Assembly: GCA_964619555.1 (NCBI GenBank)
Contig: CAZUDV010000017.1
Coordinates: 22,096-86,095 of the forward strand
Reading direction: 5' to 3'
DNA length: 64,000 nucleotides
Source of the DNA: JAGOPY01 sp964619555
Lineage (GTDB): Bacteria > Bacteroidota > Bacteroidia > Bacteroidales > JAGOPY01
In this document: positions 61,901-64,000 of the stretch, in pieces
Layout: each line of letters opens with the position of its first letter
How positions within the stretch are numbered: the first letter of the stretch is position 1
Notes under the pieces: generated by a model
Database searches by the model: none
Seen by the model: only the letters and a program-made list of their open reading frames with translations
What the model was told of the DNA's origin: nothing
Translations under genes and position numbers: made by a program

Positions 61901-63666
61901 TTTAATTGAGCTGATCCCGGATTAGAAATATAGAATTCAACAGTTGTATCGTGGGAGGTATCCATTGAACGATAATAAAAATCACCGTTATTAATAGTAT
62001 CTGCATTAAAAATAATCCCATGAGTCACGACAATCTCCGGCATTATTGGGATACTGTTATAGTTTGTATCATAAGGTCCTGTTCTTTTGTCATTGTCATT
62101 GCTGTCTTCGTAATCAGAGCAAGGCAGGTTCCCGGGATTTTCACCGATACCCCAATTGTAGTAACCATCTTTGTCCTTGTCAAGAATATACCTGTGAAAT
62201 AAATTTTCCGGTGCAGTATATACAGGCGTTTCAAGGGCATATAACCTGTAATGGATGTTTTGGTCCAGGTTTAAGGGCGAGATCAGATATCCTTCATCTC
62301 CCCAATTATAACCCCAGCTGTTTTTAAGTATCCAGTTAATTGCGCCAGTCTGCGGATCTGTCTCGAAACCTACAAGACACATGGCATGATTGTCAATGGA
62401 ATCGCTATAAGGCGTCAACAGATCATTTATCCTACAAATCAATGGCCCTTTTTCAATGAGATTTACTTTGAGATAGGCCGCTTTATTAGTCTGCGAATTA
62501 AGATAATGCCTGATAGTATCCGTAATAAAGAGAACTGTATCATGACTTTCACAAATTGCAAACAGTGAATCGTTATCGTCACAATCCCCCCATATTCCAT
62601 CGCAATAGGGCGTTCTCCACGGATAACAACGTTCAGGGATTACGCCGACGGTGACGAAAAAATCGGTGACTTCATCGAGAGATTTCGGTTTCGTAGTGTC
62701 ACATCCAAAGTATTGCGTATTATAATGTGTACAATTGTATACCTGCCGCTCGGAGAGATTTATTTTATAAGTCGAATCCAAATGGTTATTGAAGTATAAA
62801 TTGATTAATGCCTCAAATGCAGCGACTGAGCTGAACACAGAGCATCCTTGAGATGGCGCTTGATTTGTTATTGCGGTCATCCAACCATTTACTTCATGTT
62901 CCCATGAAGATCCGGTCCAGTGTCTGTCCAAATTGCCATCCCAATACATACTGGTATCGAGGTGGGCATCGTGTTTCTTCCTCCAGTCGAACGAAAGGAC
63001 CAGATTACTTTCATCTCCGGAGGGATCTACAATTCTGCAAGACATAAATACTCCACCGGAATAGTAGTCGATGCCAATGAGGTTATATTTATTACCGAAC
63101 ATGCTCTTTTTCCTGACATAACTCATTTGGGAAATGCAAGTTTTATTTGCGTTCCATTGCCAATCCCGATCTTCGATATAAGCATTGATAGAATCAATTT
63201 TCATCGACTCAAGAACTTCTTTATGAGCAAGCTGATCAGATTCCAGGTTTTCCTGATATTCAGTGGTGAGAAAGATGGTATCCAGGTCAAACTGGGCATC
63301 GATGATGTCAATCTCTAGGCAATCCGGCTGATCAACCTGGAGAAATCTTGTTTCATCTGCAGCATGTGATACAACACTGTGTTTTCCGGGTAATATCATC
63401 GGATAAGCTTCGTAAACCATCCATTCATTGCCGTTTTTATCCAATAAAATCAAACGAACCAAGCTTGTGTCACTGGATAGAGTCACTTTTCCCGAGATAG
63501 TAAGGCCGTAGATTGTGTTGTATGACTCAAAGGGGCAAATTTGGTCATCACTGGTGAAAGTTGTGCCAATAGGGATGATTTGTGAAAAAATAGATGAAGA
63601 TATTAGACAATAAATTGGCAAAATCATAATAATCAGGATCCTATTTAATGAGGTGTGCGTTTTCAT
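58960..63666 (-). CDS. T9SS-secreted papain-like (C1) protease with beta-helix region
   Basis: 1568 aa from ATG 63666 (signal peptide MKTHTSLNRILIIMILPIYC...; the open frame goes 60 codons further into AT-rich noncoding sequence). Residues about 250-470: papain fold with Cys275 in SQGCSVFSS, His427 in NHAMCLVGF and Asn449 in WILKNSWGYNWGDEGY, so the triad is complete (the Trp after the catalytic Cys is Ser). Then EF-like Asp loops (LDKDKDGYYNWG), an Ig-like choice-of-anchor region (about 540-700), a right-handed beta-helix region (about 715-1120), a helical part and a T9SS C-terminal domain (LFPNPSGDYV to end). Confidence 0.85.
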   Translation of the reverse strand: MKTHTSLNRILIIMILPIYCLISSSIFSQIIPIGTTFTSDDQICPFESYNTIYGLTISGKVTLSSDTSLVRLILLDKNGNEWMVYEAYPMILPGKHSVVSHAADETRFLQVDQPDCLEIDIIDAQFDLDTIFLTTEYQENLESDQLAHKEVLESMKIDSINAYIEDRDWQWNANKTCISQMSYVRKKSMFGNKYNLIGIDYYSGGVFMSCRIVDPSGDESNLVLSFDWRKKHDAHLDTSMYWDGNLDRHWTGSSWEHEVNGWMTAITNQAPSQGCSVFSSVAAFEALINLYFNNHLDSTYKINLSERQVYNCTHYNTQYFGCDTTKPKSLDEVTDFFVTVGVIPERCYPWRTPYCDGIWGDCDDNDSLFAICESHDTVLFITDTIRHYLNSQTNKAAYLKVNLIEKGPLICRINDLLTPYSDSIDNHAMCLVGFETDPQTGAINWILKNSWGYNWGDEGYLISPLNLDQNIHYRLYALETPVYTAPENLFHRYILDKDKDGYYNWGIGENPGNLPCSDYEDSNDNDKRTGPYDTNYNSIPIMPEIVVTHGIIFNADTINNGDFYYRSMDTSHDTTVEFYISNPGSAQLNLAQYNMTDYGVVTIEYQDPAAYFDTVYLPGKSICMEGDTTSFQIKVLAGATPGSLVHLHIHLSEPDLYPDSTFEFTLVLNGCETSPDYDSVKTEITWADSCRSQHRDLHIKDGGQLTIIGTVLFSPEADVIIEPGGKLVVNGGKLTKSCGDELWNGIQVWGDSSLSQYPDTNQGFLDIKRNGCIEYAHTGCFAGKILQGDTLYEGSGGIVKAEDGIFLNNEVDAEFLPFINDNPYHGSEMDNFSNFMNCLFKTYDPLLVLSKPNAHVILDGVKGVDFYSCTFRNQDVPGHAFDDNDKGTGILVFDSKISVKGKCLDVIYPCENYDSSYFENLRYGIRAFNTGGNRYFSVSETVFDSNIAGIYLSGYHQPEITSCRFYSCLDNRQIPGLENAFYGGLYLDGSTGYHIENNCFLGPYHVVPDSGSIAKIGIYVKDSGEDNNEIYNNSFIGIDAGIIAEGINKGENTGLCLKCNDFRTCLNDMLVVEDSNYRRGRYVGIKENQGADDTLSSSLAGNTFTAQVQNIKAKDFGSNHKYYWSYFNDSDHISYYHHAYDATYTTFPSDSNITKETVHLHNQQIPFEKEEACPSSLNNNHYKGYSDPRLEFSEANSQLLPLQNSYNTSLDGGNTYELDFEIITSFPEEALELRQQLLTDSPYLSDTILKQAIYKENVLPNAMIRDVLAANPQAAKSQGILEAVDGRYDPMPDYMMADIMQGLDQIGALESLESKIGYWEQYRSRALSRLIREYLTDSTIIDSKDSLINLFQNESSLQSKYRLAFTYCENNQPGEAMDALDDILTTFELTARELEIHQDYLIYIDILQMMKDSNLCAHNLDSASVQSLITIMNNDLPLINAYARGLLLRGRHIDYNESVAFPAVVKAYPAYYHIDPQKFYFPEEDHLVLFPNPSGDYVIAYFNSLDFGEKGSIVIDNLQGQRMNMIELDSEQNQVIIDLSNFSNGIYFISLLINSKKIESEKLIKTSH

Positions 63667-63973
63667 AATTACTATTATTTTGGTCAATAAATCATTAATC
63701 CTAAATATAATAAAAAAACGCATAAATAGCCAGTATTTAACTTGATATAATATAATTTCTCCATTCTTTAGACAGAAATTCATTAAAATCAAATTGAAAT
63801 CGACTTTTAGTGGATCGCTTATACCTTCGAAATAAAAGATTCCCAAGCAATTTCCGAAAATCTAGTGAATCCACATATATTTCCAATTGGAAAAATTAAA
63901 TTTTGCCATTCATTTGAAACATCAGCTCATTACCTTATCTTCGCTAAAGAAAGATTTTCCAACAAATCCCGTG

Positions 63974-64000
63974 ATGTTCATCCAGCGGTTCGCGATCCTC
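63974..64000 (+). CDS. Possible start of a gene cut by the window end
   Basis: ATG 63974 opens a frame (MFIQRFAIL) to the end of the window. A -7-like TATCTTCG lies at 63938-63945. Too short to identify. Confidence 0.3.

Overview
The window comes from a Bacteroidota chromosome, most likely an environmental relative of the Bacteroidales/Marinilabiliales. The evidence is a SusC/SusD/SusE glycan-uptake locus, several type IX secretion (T9SS) C-terminal domains, lipoproteins with Bacteroidota-style signals, and repeated matches to the Bacteroidota promoter -7 consensus TAnnTTTG. Species cannot be fixed from the sequence alone.

Layout. 1-9.3 kb is an alpha-glucan utilisation region: the end of a GH2 glycosidase on the plus strand, then susE-, susD-, susC-like genes and a GH13 cyclomaltodextrinase/neopullulanase on the minus strand. 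9.4-15.2 kb has a small membrane protein and two tandem, diverged haem/haemoglobin-type TonB-dependent receptors. 15.3-21.9 kb has a LytS-type kinase with an FG-GAP-like sensor, a TylF-type methyltransferase, a DUF1573 protein, an OmpR-type two-component pair and a small repeat protein. 21.9-30.7 kb is a biosynthetic cluster built from discrete fatty-acid and beta-oxidation type enzymes: KASIII-like protein, 3-hydroxyacyl-CoA dehydrogenase, two crotonases, thioesterase, a degenerate phosphopantetheinyl-transferase-like protein, FabF-like ketosynthase, ACP, holo-ACP synthase, FabD-like acyltransferase and a B12-type radical SAM enzyme. 30.9-39.9 kb carries a membrane transporter, a LEA-type lipoprotein and four large or exported surface proteins using two different C-terminal sorting signals. 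40-50 kb is housekeeping: LemA, HtpX-like protease, tRNA-Gln next to GlnRS, fructosamine-kinase family protein, ECF sigma factor with probable anti-sigma partner, ThpR, M28 peptidase and tRNA-Ala. 50.1-57.3 kb is an AT-rich accessory element next to tRNA-Ala, with HTH, VapE-type ATPase, toprim primase, a highly structured non-coding stretch, and a series of one-gene cassettes (radC, a 47-aa gene, an ArdC-like gene). 57.4-63.7 kb holds two T9SS-exported proteins, one a papain-like protease with a beta-helix region.

The most unusual features are four. (1) The three cassettes at 55.2-57.3 kb share a leader of about 225-310 bp containing a conserved 29-codon upstream ORF; in front of radC its stop codon has become a sense codon. 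(2) Two exported proteins share a PVSxWAL plus membrane helix plus basic tail C-terminus, and both genes carry the same bipartite GTTGTACG/TTCGTAC element at nearly the same place upstream. (3) The 21.9-30.7 kb synthase cluster has no enoyl reductase, and its KASIII and acyltransferase have lost key family residues. (4) Single-gene units (a GxxExxY gene and a four-helix-bundle gene) are bracketed by long inverted or direct repeats, in a genome rich in word-like palindromic repeats that also run into coding sequences.

Start codons were revised where signal peptides, promoters or neighbouring genes gave evidence. All family names are from motif recognition by eye; no database search was run.
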